This document shows, piece by piece, positions 32,179 to 41,630 of a stretch of DNA of 52,974 bases. The position numbers and the translations under genes were made by a program. Numbering within the stretch: the first letter of the stretch is position 1; every line of letters begins with the position of its first letter. A model generated the notes under the pieces. It was not told the DNA's origin and did not search any database. It was given only the letters and a program-made list of their open reading frames with translations. The DNA is from Magnetospirillum moscoviense (GTDB lineage Bacteria; Pseudomonadota; Alphaproteobacteria; Rhodospirillales; Magnetospirillaceae): the NCBI RefSeq assembly GCF_001650635.1, contig NZ_LWQU01000124.1, positions 1 to 52,974 of the forward strand, written 5' to 3'.

Positions 32179-32906
32179 ACCGCCTGTACGTTGCCGCCGA
32201 CCTGGCCGCGGGCGCCGTCCTGACCTTGGGCAAGGACCAGTCGCACTATCTGGCCAATGTCATGCGGGCCAAGCTGGGCGAGATGGTCCTGCTGTTCAAC
32301 GGCCGAGACGGCGAATGGCAGGGCGAACTGACCGATGTCGGCAAGAACGCGGTGCGGCTGGTCATCGGCGCGCAGACCCGCCCCCAGCCACCCGAGCCCG
32401 ATCTGTGGCTGCTGGCGGCGCCGTTGAAGAAGGACAACACCGATCTGGTCGCCGAAAAGGCGGCCGAGCTTGGGGTCAGCCGCCTGTGGCCGGTCTTCAC
32501 CCGGCGCACCGTGGCGGCCCGCGTCAATACCGACCGCCTGCGCGCCCACCTGATGGAAGCGGCCGAGCAGTGCGAGCGCCTGACCGTTCCCGACCTGGCG
32601 GAGCCGGCGGCCTTGGACAAGGTGCTGGCCGGCTGGGACCCAGCGCGCACCTTGATGTTCCTTGATGAAAGCGGGTCGGGCCCGCCCTTGGCCCAGGCCT
32701 TGCCGCAATCCGGCCCGCTGGCGGTGCTGGTCGGCCCGGAAGGCGGCTTCGCCCCCGAGGAACGCGCCCTGTTGGCCACCTGCGCCTTTGCCCGGCCGGT
32801 GTCGCTGGGGCCGCGCATCCTGCGGGCCGAAACCGCCGCCATCGCCGCCCTGGCGGTGGTTCAGGCCATCGTCGGGGATTGGCGGACGCCGCCCAGAGGG
32901 GCATAA
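32175..32906 (+). CDS. rsmE: 16S rRNA m3U1498 methyltransferase
   Basis: The protein has 243 residues with an N-terminal PUA-like part and a C-terminal SPOUT knot: VLVGPEGGFAPEERALL and LGPRILRAETAAIAALAVVQ are the RsmE signatures for SAM binding. It methylates U1498 of 16S rRNA. The ATG overlaps the NfeD stop by four bases. Confidence 0.96.
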   Translation: MNRLYVAADLAAGAVLTLGKDQSHYLANVMRAKLGEMVLLFNGRDGEWQGELTDVGKNAVRLVIGAQTRPQPPEPDLWLLAAPLKKDNTDLVAEKAAELGVSRLWPVFTRRTVAARVNTDRLRAHLMEAAEQCERLTVPDLAEPAALDKVLAGWDPARTLMFLDESGSGPPLAQALPQSGPLAVLVGPEGGFAPEERALLATCAFARPVSLGPRILRAETAAIAALAVVQAIVGDWRTPPRGA

Positions 32907-32932
32907 TCCGCACCCCCGACCCGGAGATTCCC

Positions 32933-33274
32933 ATGCCGCCGAAGATCAATCCGCTGAAGCTCAATCCCCTGCAGAGCAAGACCCTGGTGCTGTTCCAGGA
33001 ACTGGCCAGGTCCGACGAGACCAGCAACACGCTGGAAAGCGGCGACAAGGTGCTGACCACCCTGCCGCAGCCGCACGGCAACCATTTCCATGTCGGGCGC
33101 AAGGTGGTGATGACCGCCGACGCCACCGGCCTTGCCAATCAGGCGGTGTGGGTGGCGCTGGAAAGGAAGGGCCTGATCCGCGGCACCTTCCCCTATGCCC
33201 TGACCCTGACCAAGGCTGGCCAGGACTACGATACCGGCCTGGCCGACAAGATCCTGCACGGCTCCGATCATTAA
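32933..33274 (+). CDS. Conserved hypothetical protein (113 aa)
   Basis: I do not assign a function. The sequence is NPLKLNPLQSKTLVLFQELA, then GNHFHVGRKVVMTADATGL and LTKAGQDYDTGLADKILHG, with no signal peptide or membrane segment. A central GNHFHVG block might bind a metal, but that is only a guess. GGAG lies six bases before the ATG at 32933. It follows rsmE by 26 bases and looks like a small conserved alphaproteobacterial protein. Confidence 0.8.
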   Translation: MPPKINPLKLNPLQSKTLVLFQELARSDETSNTLESGDKVLTTLPQPHGNHFHVGRKVVMTADATGLANQAVWVALERKGLIRGTFPYALTLTKAGQDYDTGLADKILHGSDH

Positions 33275-33343
33275 GGGTTGTTCCCCTGTTGACATTCGCC
33301 TGACGGATGCGTGTCATGGCCGGGATCGGTCGTGGGGGCATCG

Positions 33344-35242
33344 ATGGCGAACGTTTCTCGGGCCGCACTGTTCCTGGTGGTTTTGCTGCAAGCCGGTTGC
33401 GCGCAGAAATCGGTACCGCTTGCCTGCTTCGATACGTCGCCCGGAAGGGGCACCGCGTTCGGGCAGGCGCTGGAACTGACGGTCCGCGCGCATGGGACGG
33501 CGGTGCGGGCCGAGCAATTGGCGCTGGCCGGCTTGAATGGGCTGGCCGAGATCGATCCCGATCTGTCGTTCACGCGCACCCGCGATCATGTCCGCGTCGA
33601 GGTCAAGGGCAAGCCGCCCTTTGACAAGAACGCGGTCGGCGGCTTGGGGGAAACGTCCTGGCGAGAGATTTCGGCCGAATTGGTTCGGTCGGCGGCGCGG
33701 CTGTCCGGCGCGGTAGATGCCGCCCCTCCCGAGCGTATCCAGCAAGTGATGGTCGATGCCATGTTGGCCGCCCATCCGCCGCAATCCTTGCCGTGCGCTG
33801 GCAGCACGTCTCCGGTGGCGCGGTTGGACTTTCCGGTGGAGAAGCCCGCTGCGGCCGGGGCGGCGCCGAAGCCGGTCTTCGAGGCCGTCGCCCATCCCGC
33901 GCCCAGGACGCGGCCGGCCCTGCGCGAGACTATCGGGCGCGACTTCGTCCAGATGATGCACACGGTTCTTCGTATCCACCTCGAGCCGGTCTCGGCGGAT
34001 CGCTTCGTGGCGGACGGATTGGCCGGGCTCAGTGACCTTGATCCGTCCTTGCGACTGGATGGGCGCCCGCTCGAGCCGCTCGAGTGGGAGCCGGCGATCA
34101 ATGCGGCGATCTCCTCGTCGCCGCGATTGAAGGCCCAAGAGCCGACGGACTTGTTCGCCAAGATGGCCGACAAGGCCCTGTCCGGCTTGGGGTCCGGCTC
34201 GCGCTTCGTTCCGGTCTCGGTCCAGCAAATGGCGGGAGCGGGAATTGTCGGTGTGGCGCTGGACCAGACGCAGACGGGGGGATTGATCATTCGGGTTCAG
34301 CCGCGTTCGCCGGCGGCCCGGGCCGGATTGTCGCCCGGCGATCGGATCGTCGCGGTGGACGGCGTTCCCGTCGGCGGGCGGACCGGGGAAGAGGTGGCAG
34401 CCCGCCTGCGCGGCCAGCCTCAGAGTACGGTGACGCTGACGGTCCAGCTGGCCAAGACCGGAGGCTCGGTCAATATCGGGCTGGTTCGGGCGTATGGTGC
34501 GTCCATCGATGTCGATGTCCGTGATCGCCTGGTTTGGGTGACGGCCGAGGCCTTTCAGCAGGGATCGGTGCATACAATCGGTGGGGCGATCAAGAAAGCG
34601 ATCCCGGACAATGGGCCGAAATCGGACGGCATGGTTCTGGACCTGCGGGGCTGCGCGGGGGGCTCGCTTCATGATCTTTGGGCCGCTGCCGCCATGTTCG
34701 AACCGGGAATTTCGCCCTTCGTGCTGCGACAAAGGCAGTCCTGGCCGGCATCGCCGACAAACGGGTCGTTGGCCGGGCTGGGGCGTGGCGTGCCGCTGGT
34801 GGTGCTGGTGGACCGCTACACCGCCGGCGGATGCGAGTTGTTGGCGGATCACTTGCAGGCCAAGGCCGGCGCGGTGGGGATCGGCGTTTCCACGGCGGCC
34901 AAGGCGATCATCCAGGATATGTTGCCGATGGGGGCCTATGGCTCGGTTCGCCTGACCACCGGCCGGATCGAAGCGGCAGACGGCCGGCGGGTCGATGGTA
35001 TCGGGATGATCCCGACGCTGTGCACCGCCAATGCCTCGACGGTGTCGGAGGTGTTGGCGCAACTGGACGATGGCCGGGCCGGACAAGCGCGCGCGGCCGC
35101 CCTGGGCAGCGATGTGGCCCGGCTGGAGCAGCGCAGCCATTGCCCGGCGTCGAACCGGGCCGGTCAGAGTCTGGAACAGGACGTGGCGCGGCGGCTGTTG
35201 TCCGATCCCGGTCTTTACGCGAAGGCGCGCGGCGCGGGCTGA
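33344..35242 (+). CDS. Lipoprotein with PDZ and S41-protease-like domain, catalytic Ser missing
   Basis: The protein has 632 residues. The N-terminus ANVSRAALFLVVLLQAGC is a lipoprotein signal with lipobox LQAGC. Two similar helical modules follow (RAEQLALAGLNGLAEIDPDL and SADRFVADGLAGLSDLDPSL). A PDZ domain (about 290-385) contains RVQPRSPAARAGLSPGDRIV. The C-terminal part has the S41/Tsp fold: GMVLDLRGCAGGS and VDRYTAGGCELLADHLQ. Where S41 enzymes have TASASE, this one has TAGGCE, so the catalytic serine is Gly495. The lysine 25 residues later (Lys520) is kept. It is probably a non-proteolytic periplasmic scaffold, or a Cys497-based enzyme. The end overlaps the convergent kinase by 28 bases. 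Confidence 0.85.
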   Translation: MANVSRAALFLVVLLQAGCAQKSVPLACFDTSPGRGTAFGQALELTVRAHGTAVRAEQLALAGLNGLAEIDPDLSFTRTRDHVRVEVKGKPPFDKNAVGGLGETSWREISAELVRSAARLSGAVDAAPPERIQQVMVDAMLAAHPPQSLPCAGSTSPVARLDFPVEKPAAAGAAPKPVFEAVAHPAPRTRPALRETIGRDFVQMMHTVLRIHLEPVSADRFVADGLAGLSDLDPSLRLDGRPLEPLEWEPAINAAISSSPRLKAQEPTDLFAKMADKALSGLGSGSRFVPVSVQQMAGAGIVGVALDQTQTGGLIIRVQPRSPAARAGLSPGDRIVAVDGVPVGGRTGEEVAARLRGQPQSTVTLTVQLAKTGGSVNIGLVRAYGASIDVDVRDRLVWVTAEAFQQGSVHTIGGAIKKAIPDNGPKSDGMVLDLRGCAGGSLHDLWAAAAMFEPGISPFVLRQRQSWPASPTNGSLAGLGRGVPLVVLVDRYTAGGCELLADHLQAKAGAVGIGVSTAAKAIIQDMLPMGAYGSVRLTTGRIEAADGRRVDGIGMIPTLCTANASTVSEVLAQLDDGRAGQARAAALGSDVARLEQRSHCPASNRAGQSLEQDVARRLLSDPGLYAKARGAG

Positions 35243-37230
35243 TCCAGTTCCGCCCGCAGCACGAAATGGAAGACGGTGCCGCCGCTTGCCGCCTCGTCGA
35301 CCCAGATGCGTCCGCCGTGGCGTTCGACGATGCGCTTGCACATGGCCAGGCCCATGCCGACGCCGGGGATGGCGCTGTGGGTGTGCAGCCGCTTGAAGAT
35401 GGTGAAGACCTGGGTGCGAAATTCCGGGGCGATGCCGATGCCGTTGTCGGTCAGGCTGAAATGCCAGCTTAAGCCCTCGGCCCGGCATTCCAGGGCGATG
35501 ATCGGGGCCGCCTCGGGATTGCGGTACTTGATGGCATTGCCGATCAGGTTCTGGAACAGCTGGATCAGCTGGATTTCGTCGCCGGTGACCACCGGCAGCG
35601 CCGGGATGGTCAATCGCGCCCCGGAATCGGCGATGGCGGCCCGTAAATTGTCGCCGACCACCGCCAGGACCTTGTCCAGGCTGACCGGCTCGAAATGCTC
35701 GACCAGCGCGTTGACGCGCGAATAGTCCAGCAAGCCATCGACCAGCGCCACCATCTGCTTGGCGCCCCGGACCACGAAGCCGATGATGTCGGCGCCGTCC
35801 TCGCCCAATTGGGGGGCGTAGCGACTTTCCAGCAACTGGGCAAAGCGGACCACCGTGTTCAGCGGCTCGCGCAGATCGTGCGAGGCGGCATAGGCGAAGC
35901 GTTCCAGGTCGGTGTTCGACCGGCTCAGCGCGTCGATGGTGCGGGTCAGCTGGTCCTGGGCCTGCTTGCGTTCGTCGATGTCGCGCACCACCACCAGCAG
36001 CCGCTCGGGGCCGTCATCGATGAAGGCGCGGCGCATGCTGACCTCGACCCAGAACAATCTGCCGTCCAGGCGCCGGGCGTACCATTCGAAACATTGCGGG
36101 CCGTCGGCCGAGCGGGCGATCCAGGCCATGGCCTCGGCCTCGCCATAGGGCGGGTTGCCTTCGCTCAGGTCGTTGACGCGAATGTCGGCCAGGGCCACGG
36201 TGCGCACGCCGTACATGTCGCGCATCCGCTGGTTGGCCATCAAGATGGCCCCGGTATCGGCATCGTGGATGAAGATGGCGTCGCTGATGTTGTCGAAAAT
36301 GGTGCGGAAGCGCTGCTCGGACATCGCCAGCCGATCCAGGGCGCCCCGCAACTCGGCGGTCTTGATGCGGACCCGGCGCCTCAGCGACCACGCCCAGGCC
36401 GCCAGGCCCAGCCCGACCGCCACCGCCACGACGGCCGCGACGGTCACCTGATGCTGCCATTCCTCGTCCTCGGCGCTGGTCAGGCCCTGGCCCAGCCAGC
36501 GCTTGTCGATCTCTTGCCGTTCGGCGGCGGTGATCTGGGCGAAGCCTTGCTCGATCAGGCGGAAGGTCGCGGTCTGGCCCTTGCGGACCGCCCAATGGAA
36601 CTGGCCGGTGTAAAGCGGCGGCGAGGTCAGAAATCGGCGCTCGAGCCCCTTCTTGGTCAGGAAATAGATCGCCGGCGGCTTGTCGATGCAGAACACCTTC
36701 AACTCGGCGGCGGCGGCGGCGTCGGCCATCGCCTCGTAGCTGGGATAGGGCTTGACGGTGTCGATGCCCCTTTCCGCCAGGACGTCGATGCAGGCGTCGC
36801 CGGTCTTGACCCCGATGGTGAAGCCCTTGACCGTCGAGGCGTCCTTGATGCCCGACAGATGGGCGTCGAACACCAGCGGCACGTCGATGGTGGCGTAGGG
36901 GCCTGAGAAATCGTAGATCTTCTCGCGCGCCGGATTGCGGAAGATGGTGTCGATGGCGTCGGCCTTGCCATCGTTGAACTCGGCCAGCGCCTGGCCCCAA
37001 TCCAGGCCGCGCAGGGTGACCGGAATGCCGGTCTTCTTGGACCACAGCGCCCAGACATCGACCAGGATGCCCTGAAGGTTGCCGCCGCCATCCTTGAAGA
37101 CATAGGGCGGATAATTGTCGTCCATCACCACGGTGATCGAGGCCGGCGCGGCGCCAGTGGGCCATGGAAAGGCCGCCATCGCCAAGATGGCGAAAGCCGC
37201 CAACAGTCCCTTCATTGGCCGCATACCCAT
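35215..37230 (-). CDS. Hybrid periplasmic-binding sensor histidine kinase (SBP3-PAS-HisKA-HATPase)
   Basis: The protein has 671 residues, starting at the ATG at 37230 (AGGGGCG upstream). A signal peptide (to about 28) leads into a type 3 solute-binding-like domain (about 30-250, VVMDDNYPPYVFKDGGGNLQ). A membrane segment (about 262-285) follows. A PAS domain (about 310-425, with FDNISDAIFIHDADTG) precedes a HisKA domain whose phospho-accepting His lies near residue 450 in ASHDLREPLN. The HATPase has NLIGNAIKYR, DNGIGI and GVGMGLAMCKRI. It probably senses a small molecule, perhaps an amino acid, and phosphorylates a partner regulator not encoded nearby. Confidence 0.9.
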   Translation of the reverse strand: MGMRPMKGLLAAFAILAMAAFPWPTGAAPASITVVMDDNYPPYVFKDGGGNLQGILVDVWALWSKKTGIPVTLRGLDWGQALAEFNDGKADAIDTIFRNPAREKIYDFSGPYATIDVPLVFDAHLSGIKDASTVKGFTIGVKTGDACIDVLAERGIDTVKPYPSYEAMADAAAAAELKVFCIDKPPAIYFLTKKGLERRFLTSPPLYTGQFHWAVRKGQTATFRLIEQGFAQITAAERQEIDKRWLGQGLTSAEDEEWQHQVTVAAVVAVAVGLGLAAWAWSLRRRVRIKTAELRGALDRLAMSEQRFRTIFDNISDAIFIHDADTGAILMANQRMRDMYGVRTVALADIRVNDLSEGNPPYGEAEAMAWIARSADGPQCFEWYARRLDGRLFWVEVSMRRAFIDDGPERLLVVVRDIDERKQAQDQLTRTIDALSRSNTDLERFAYAASHDLREPLNTVVRFAQLLESRYAPQLGEDGADIIGFVVRGAKQMVALVDGLLDYSRVNALVEHFEPVSLDKVLAVVGDNLRAAIADSGARLTIPALPVVTGDEIQLIQLFQNLIGNAIKYRNPEAAPIIALECRAEGLSWHFSLTDNGIGIAPEFRTQVFTIFKRLHTHSAIPGVGMGLAMCKRIVERHGGRIWVDEAASGGTVFHFVLRAELDQPAPRAFA

Positions 37231-37306
37231 CGTGACGCCCCTACGCCGCCATACATCCGGAAGGGTATTCCCTTGGCCATAGCACGGCCAGGGAAATTTG
37301 AAGGGC

Positions 37307-37361
37307 ATTGTTCACCTGGGATACAAATTCCTTGACGGCTTTTGTTTCCTTGGTGAACAAT
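37307..37361. promoter_or_regulatory. Inverted-repeat operator framing the marR promoter
   Basis: ATTGTTCACC (37307-37316) and GGTGAACAAT (37352-37361) form a perfect ten-base inverted repeat with 35 bases between. Inside lies a promoter-like TTGACG (37332-37337) with an AACAAT -10 candidate (37356-37361) that overlaps the right arm. The start codon of the MarR gene is at 37385. This suits repression by MarR of its own gene and, if the transcript continues, of hcrCAB. Confidence 0.65.
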
Positions 37362-37384
37362 ATCCTCGCACCCAGGAGCCGCCC

Positions 37385-37849
37385 ATGACCGCCCGTCGCA
37401 AGCCCGCCATCATCGAAACCGGATCGCTGTCCTACGGCATGCTGCCGGGATTGCTGGGTTTCCACCTGCGTCGCGCCCAGGTGTCGCTGTTCAAGCATTT
37501 CGCCCGCACGGTCGGCCAGGTGGCGGGTATCACGCCGGGCCTGTTCGGCATGCTGCAGGTGATCGCCGCCAATCCCGGCCTGGCGCAAAGCCGCCTGGCC
37601 GAGGCGATGGAGGTCGAGCGTTCGACCATCGTCAAGGTGGTCGATCAGCTGGAAGCGCGCGGCCTGATCGTGCGCGAGCCGTCGGCGGTCGATCGCCGCT
37701 CGCATTGCCTGGAACTGACCGAACTGGGGCGGGCCGAGCTGGCCCGCATGGAGCAGCTGGTCCTGGCCCACGAGGCCGAGCTGGCCGCCAAATTGACGCC
37801 CGAGGATCGCCAGGAACTGACCCGCCTGCTGATCCAGCTGGCCGACTGA
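37385..37849 (+). CDS. MarR-family transcriptional regulator
   Basis: The protein has 154 residues. The winged helix-turn-helix is in [20 protein letters not shown], then [20 protein letters not shown] with the wing and the D-R-R of the family. It is the first gene before hcrC, 20 bases upstream, so it probably controls the hcr operon in response to an aromatic compound or CoA thioester. The ATG is chosen because it gives the standard MarR N-terminal length; the open frame upstream to 37298 runs through the promoter repeat. Confidence 0.9.
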   Translation: MTARRKPAIIETGSLSYGMLPGLLGFHLRRAQVSLFKHFARTVGQVAGITPGLFGMLQVIAANPGLAQSRLAEAMEVERSTIVKVVDQLEARGLIVREPSAVDRRSHCLELTELGRAELARMEQLVLAHEAELAAKLTPEDRQELTRLLIQLAD

Positions 37850-37869
37850 CAACCCAAGGAGAGCGCGCT

Positions 37870-38337
37870 TTGAAATCCATCCTGGCCCTGACCGTCAATG
37901 GCCGCCGCCGCGAGGACCTGATCCCCGACGGTATGCTGCTGATCGATTACCTGCGCGATTTCGCCGGCCTGACCGGCACCAAGCAGGGCTGCGACGGCGG
38001 CGAGTGCGGCGCCTGCACCGTGCTGGTGGACGACCGCCCGCGCCTGGCCTGCTCGACCCTGGCCCATCAGGTGGCGGGCAAAAGGGTCGAGACGGTCGAG
38101 GGCCTGACCCGCTCGGGCCGGATGAGCGCCCTGCAGCAGGCCTTCCACGAGAAGCTGGGCACCCAGTGCGGCTTTTGCACGCCCGGCATGATCATGGCGG
38201 CCGAGGCCCTGCTGCGCAAAAACCCCGATCCCAGCCGCGACCAGATCAAGGCGGCCCTGGCCGGCAATCTGTGCCGCTGCACCGGCTATGTGAAGATCGT
38301 CGAATCGGTGGAAGCCGCCAAGGGGGTCAGCCCATGA
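37870..38337 (+). CDS. hcrC: 4-hydroxybenzoyl-CoA reductase, gamma (2Fe-2S) subunit
   Basis: The protein has 155 residues, starting at a TTG with AAGGAG eight bases upstream. It carries both [2Fe-2S] sites of the xanthine oxidase family: plant-type Cys41, 46, 49 and 61 ([10 protein letters not shown]), and Cys100, 103, 135 and 137 (CGFC, CRC). It passes electrons between the FAD/4Fe-4S subunit and the molybdenum subunit. The neighbours (HcrA, HcrB with four extra cysteines) identify the complex as 4-hydroxybenzoyl-CoA reductase (HbaB in Rhodopseudomonas), which dehydroxylates to benzoyl-CoA. The stop overlaps the hcrA start (ATGA). Confidence 0.88.
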   Translation: MKSILALTVNGRRREDLIPDGMLLIDYLRDFAGLTGTKQGCDGGECGACTVLVDDRPRLACSTLAHQVAGKRVETVEGLTRSGRMSALQQAFHEKLGTQCGFCTPGMIMAAEALLRKNPDPSRDQIKAALAGNLCRCTGYVKIVESVEAAKGVSP

Positions 38338-40658
38338 CCGCCCGCAAACTGGAAAAGGCCGCGCGCACCGGCAATGTCGGGGTGCCGACGCCCTTGATCG
38401 ACGGCATCGAGAAGGTCACCGGCAAGGCCAAATATACCGGCGACATGAAGGCCACCGACGCCCTGGTCGGGCGCATTCTTCGAAGCCCGCATCCCCATGC
38501 CTTGGTCAAGTCGATCGACCTGTCGGCCGCCCTGGCCCTGGACGGCGTCGTGGCCATCTGCACCGGCGATGATTGCGACAAGCCTTACGGCGTGCTGCCG
38601 ATCGCCGAGAACGAATATCCGCTGGCCAAGGGCAAGGTGCGTTACCGCGGCGACCCGGTGGCGGCGGTGGCCGCCATCGACGAGGAAACCGCCGCCCGCG
38701 CCCTGAAGCTGATCCGCGTCGAGTACGAGACGCTGCCGGCGGTGTTCGAGGCCAGGAAGGCCATGGCCGCGGGCGCGCCGGTGCTGCATGACGACAAGCC
38801 CAACAATGTGCTGCGCGACGTCCACAACGAGTTCGGCGATGCCGAGGCCGGATTCAAGGCCGCCCATCTGGTGCGCGAGAAAAGCTTCCGTTTCGCCGAG
38901 ATCAACCACGCCCATATCGAGCCCAACGCCACCCTGGCCGAGTTCGACGCCGAACGCGGCACCCTGACGCTGACCACCACCACCCAGGTTCCCTATTACG
39001 TCCACCTGAAGGTGGCCCAATGCCTGGAGATGGACACCGCGCGCATCCGCGTCATCAAGCCGTTCCTGGGCGGCGGCTTCGGCGCACGCACCGAGACCTT
39101 GCACCACGAGATCATCGCGGCCCTGCTGGCCCGCAAGGCGCAAGGCACGGTCCGGCTGATGCAAACGCGCGAGGAGACCTTCATCGCCCATCGCGGCCGC
39201 CCCGACACCGAGATCAAGCTGAAGCTGGGCCTGACCGAAGCCGGCCGCATCACCGCCTGCCATATGGAGGTGATCCAGCGCGGCGGCGCCTATGCCGGCT
39301 ATGGCATCATCACCATCCTTTATTCCGGCGCGCTGCTGCACGGTCTTTACGACATCCCCAACATCAAGCATGACGGCTGGCGGGTCTATACCAACACGCC
39401 GCCCTGCGGCGCCCAGCGCGGCCACGGCACCGTCGACCCCCGCGCCGCCTTCGAGGCGCTGATGAACGAAATGGCGGTGGAACTGGGGCTGGACCCGGCC
39501 GATGTGCGCCGGGTCAATCTGATCGGCGCCATCCCCTACACCACCCTTTATGCCCAGAAGGTGATGAGCTACGGCCTGCCGGAATGCATCGACAAGGTGG
39601 TGGCGGCGTCGGGGTGGGCCGAGCGGCGCGGCAAGTTGGGGCGCGGCCGGGGCTTGGGGCTGGCCTGCTCGCACTTCGTCTCGGGCACCTCGACGCCGAA
39701 GCATTGGACCGGCGAGCCGCACGCCACCGTCAACCTCAAGCTGGATTTCGACGGCGGTATCACCATCCTGACCGGCGCCGCCGATATCGGCCAGGGCTCG
39801 AACACCATGGTCGCCCAGGTGGTCGGCGAGGTGCTGGGCGTCGATTGGGGCCGCCTGAAGGTGATTTCCGCCGACAGCGCGCTGACGCCTAAGGATAACG
39901 GGTCGTACTCGTCGCGCGTCACCTTCATGGTCGGCAATGCCGGCATCGACGCCGCCAGCGCCCTGAAGAAGGTGCTGGTCGAGGCGGCGGCCAGGAAGCT
40001 GGACGCCCATCCCGCCGACATCGAGGTCGAGGGCGAGCTTTATCGCGTCGCCGGCGGCCAGGACCCGGGCCTGGCCTTCCAAGAGGTGGTCAAGGCCGCG
40101 CTGATCGACACCGGCACCCTGACCGTCAAGGGCACCTTCACCTGCCCGACCGAGTTCATGGGCGACAAGAAGATCCGGGGCAGCGCCATCGGCGCCACCA
40201 TGGGCTTTTGCTATGCCGCCCAGGTGGTCGAGGCCAGCGTCGATGAGGTGACCGGCAAGGTCACCGCCCACAAGGTGTGGGTGGCGGTCGATGTCGGCCG
40301 CGCGCTCAACCCGCTGGCGGTGGAAGGCCAGGTCCAGGGCGGCGTGTGGATGGGCATGGGCCAGGCGATGAGCGAGGAAACCCGCTACGACGAAGGCCGC
40401 ATGCTGCACGGCAATCTGCTGGATTACCGGGTGCCGACCATGGCCGAAAGCCCGGACATCGAGGTGTTCATCGTCGAAAGCATCGACCCCAACGGCCCGT
40501 TCGGCGCCAAGGAAGCCAGCGAGGGCATGCTGGCCGGCTTCCTGCCCGCCGTGATGGACGCGGTGTACGACGCCGTCGGCATCCGCCCCGACACCCTGCC
40601 GTTGACGCCCGACCGGATCACCGAATGGCTGGACGCCGCCCAGGAGGCCGCCCAATGA
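38334..40658 (+). CDS. hcrA: 4-hydroxybenzoyl-CoA reductase, alpha (molybdenum) subunit
   Basis: The protein has 774 residues, about the length of Thauera HcrA. It has the two xanthine-oxidase-type halves: [20 protein letters not shown] at the N-terminus, and molybdopterin-binding segments [28 protein letters not shown] and [10 protein letters not shown]. The active-site Glu lies in [10 protein letters not shown] near the C-terminus. The cofactor is presumably Mo with MCD, as XdhC and MocA-like proteins are encoded downstream. It is the catalytic subunit that removes the para-hydroxyl group from 4-hydroxybenzoyl-CoA. The end overlaps the hcrB start by four bases. Confidence 0.88.
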   Translation: MTARKLEKAARTGNVGVPTPLIDGIEKVTGKAKYTGDMKATDALVGRILRSPHPHALVKSIDLSAALALDGVVAICTGDDCDKPYGVLPIAENEYPLAKGKVRYRGDPVAAVAAIDEETAARALKLIRVEYETLPAVFEARKAMAAGAPVLHDDKPNNVLRDVHNEFGDAEAGFKAAHLVREKSFRFAEINHAHIEPNATLAEFDAERGTLTLTTTTQVPYYVHLKVAQCLEMDTARIRVIKPFLGGGFGARTETLHHEIIAALLARKAQGTVRLMQTREETFIAHRGRPDTEIKLKLGLTEAGRITACHMEVIQRGGAYAGYGIITILYSGALLHGLYDIPNIKHDGWRVYTNTPPCGAQRGHGTVDPRAAFEALMNEMAVELGLDPADVRRVNLIGAIPYTTLYAQKVMSYGLPECIDKVVAASGWAERRGKLGRGRGLGLACSHFVSGTSTPKHWTGEPHATVNLKLDFDGGITILTGAADIGQGSNTMVAQVVGEVLGVDWGRLKVISADSALTPKDNGSYSSRVTFMVGNAGIDAASALKKVLVEAAARKLDAHPADIEVEGELYRVAGGQDPGLAFQEVVKAALIDTGTLTVKGTFTCPTEFMGDKKIRGSAIGATMGFCYAAQVVEASVDEVTGKVTAHKVWVAVDVGRALNPLAVEGQVQGGVWMGMGQAMSEETRYDEGRMLHGNLLDYRVPTMAESPDIEVFIVESIDPNGPFGAKEASEGMLAGFLPAVMDAVYDAVGIRPDTLPLTPDRITEWLDAAQEAAQ

Positions 40659-41626
40659 ACCTGATGCCCGACCTGAAGACCGTCCGCCCCGCCAGCCTGC
40701 CCGAGGCCTGCAAGGCCCTGACCGAAGGCAGCGCCCACGCGGTGGCCGGCGGCACCGACCTTGTGCCCAATCTGCGCCGTGGTCTGTTGGAACCGGCCGT
40801 TCTGGTCGATCTGACCGCGCTGGACGGCTTTGCCGCCATCGAACCCACCGCCGATGGCGGCCTGCGGCTGGGCGCCGGCGCCACCCTGGAAGCCATCGCC
40901 GAGAACCCGGATGTGCTGGCCGCCTATCCGGGCCTGGCCCAGGCGGCGCTGGGGGTGGCCGGGCCGACCCATCGGGCGGCGGCCAGCTTGGGCGGCAATC
41001 TGTGCCAGGACACCCGCTGCGTCTTCTATAACCAAAGCGAATGGTGGCGGGAAGGCAACGGCTATTGCCTGAAGCTCAAGGGCGACAAATGCCATGTGGT
41101 GGTCAAAAGCGACCGCTGCTACGCCACCTATCACGGCGATGTCGCCCCGGCCCTGATGGTGCTGGGCGCCACCGCCGAAATCGCAGGCCCCATCGGCAAG
41201 CGCACGCTGCCGCTGGCCCAGTTGTTCGTCGAATCCGGGGCGCAGCACCTGTCGCTCAATCCCGGCGAGATCGTTTGCGCCATCCAACTGCCGCCGGCCG
41301 ATGGCCTGCGCTCGGCCTATGAAAAGGCCCGGGTGCGCGACGCCGTCGATTTCCCGCTGGCCGGCATCGCCGTGTCGTTGCGCAAGGATGGCGCGACCAT
41401 CGCCGCGCTTAAGGTGGCGGTGACCGGGACCAACTCGGCCCCGGTCATGGTTCCCACCGACGGATTGATCGGCAAGGCCTGGGACGCCGACGCCGCCAAG
41501 GTCCTGACCGAAAGCGTGCGCAAGACCAGCCTGGTCTTGAAGACCACGGTGATGGGCGCCAAGTACCGCCGCAGGGTGGCGCAAGGCCTGGCCAAGCGCC
41601 TGATCGACCGGTTGTGGGAAGACTGA
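40655..41626 (+). CDS. hcrB: 4-hydroxybenzoyl-CoA reductase, beta (FAD, 4Fe-4S) subunit
   Basis: The protein has 323 residues. The FAD-binding motifs are [13 protein letters not shown] (31-43) and [12 protein letters not shown] (111-122). An insertion then supplies Cys122, Cys138, Cys146 and Cys155, the exact pattern that binds the extra [4Fe-4S] cluster in Thauera aromatica HcrB and is absent from ordinary xanthine dehydrogenases. This is the best evidence that the complex is 4-hydroxybenzoyl-CoA reductase. The extra cluster allows use of a low-potential ferredoxin. xdhC begins four bases after the stop. Confidence 0.9.
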   Translation: MNLMPDLKTVRPASLPEACKALTEGSAHAVAGGTDLVPNLRRGLLEPAVLVDLTALDGFAAIEPTADGGLRLGAGATLEAIAENPDVLAAYPGLAQAALGVAGPTHRAAASLGGNLCQDTRCVFYNQSEWWREGNGYCLKLKGDKCHVVVKSDRCYATYHGDVAPALMVLGATAEIAGPIGKRTLPLAQLFVESGAQHLSLNPGEIVCAIQLPPADGLRSAYEKARVRDAVDFPLAGIAVSLRKDGATIAALKVAVTGTNSAPVMVPTDGLIGKAWDADAAKVLTESVRKTSLVLKTTVMGAKYRRRVAQGLAKRLIDRLWED

Positions 41627-41630
41627 GATC

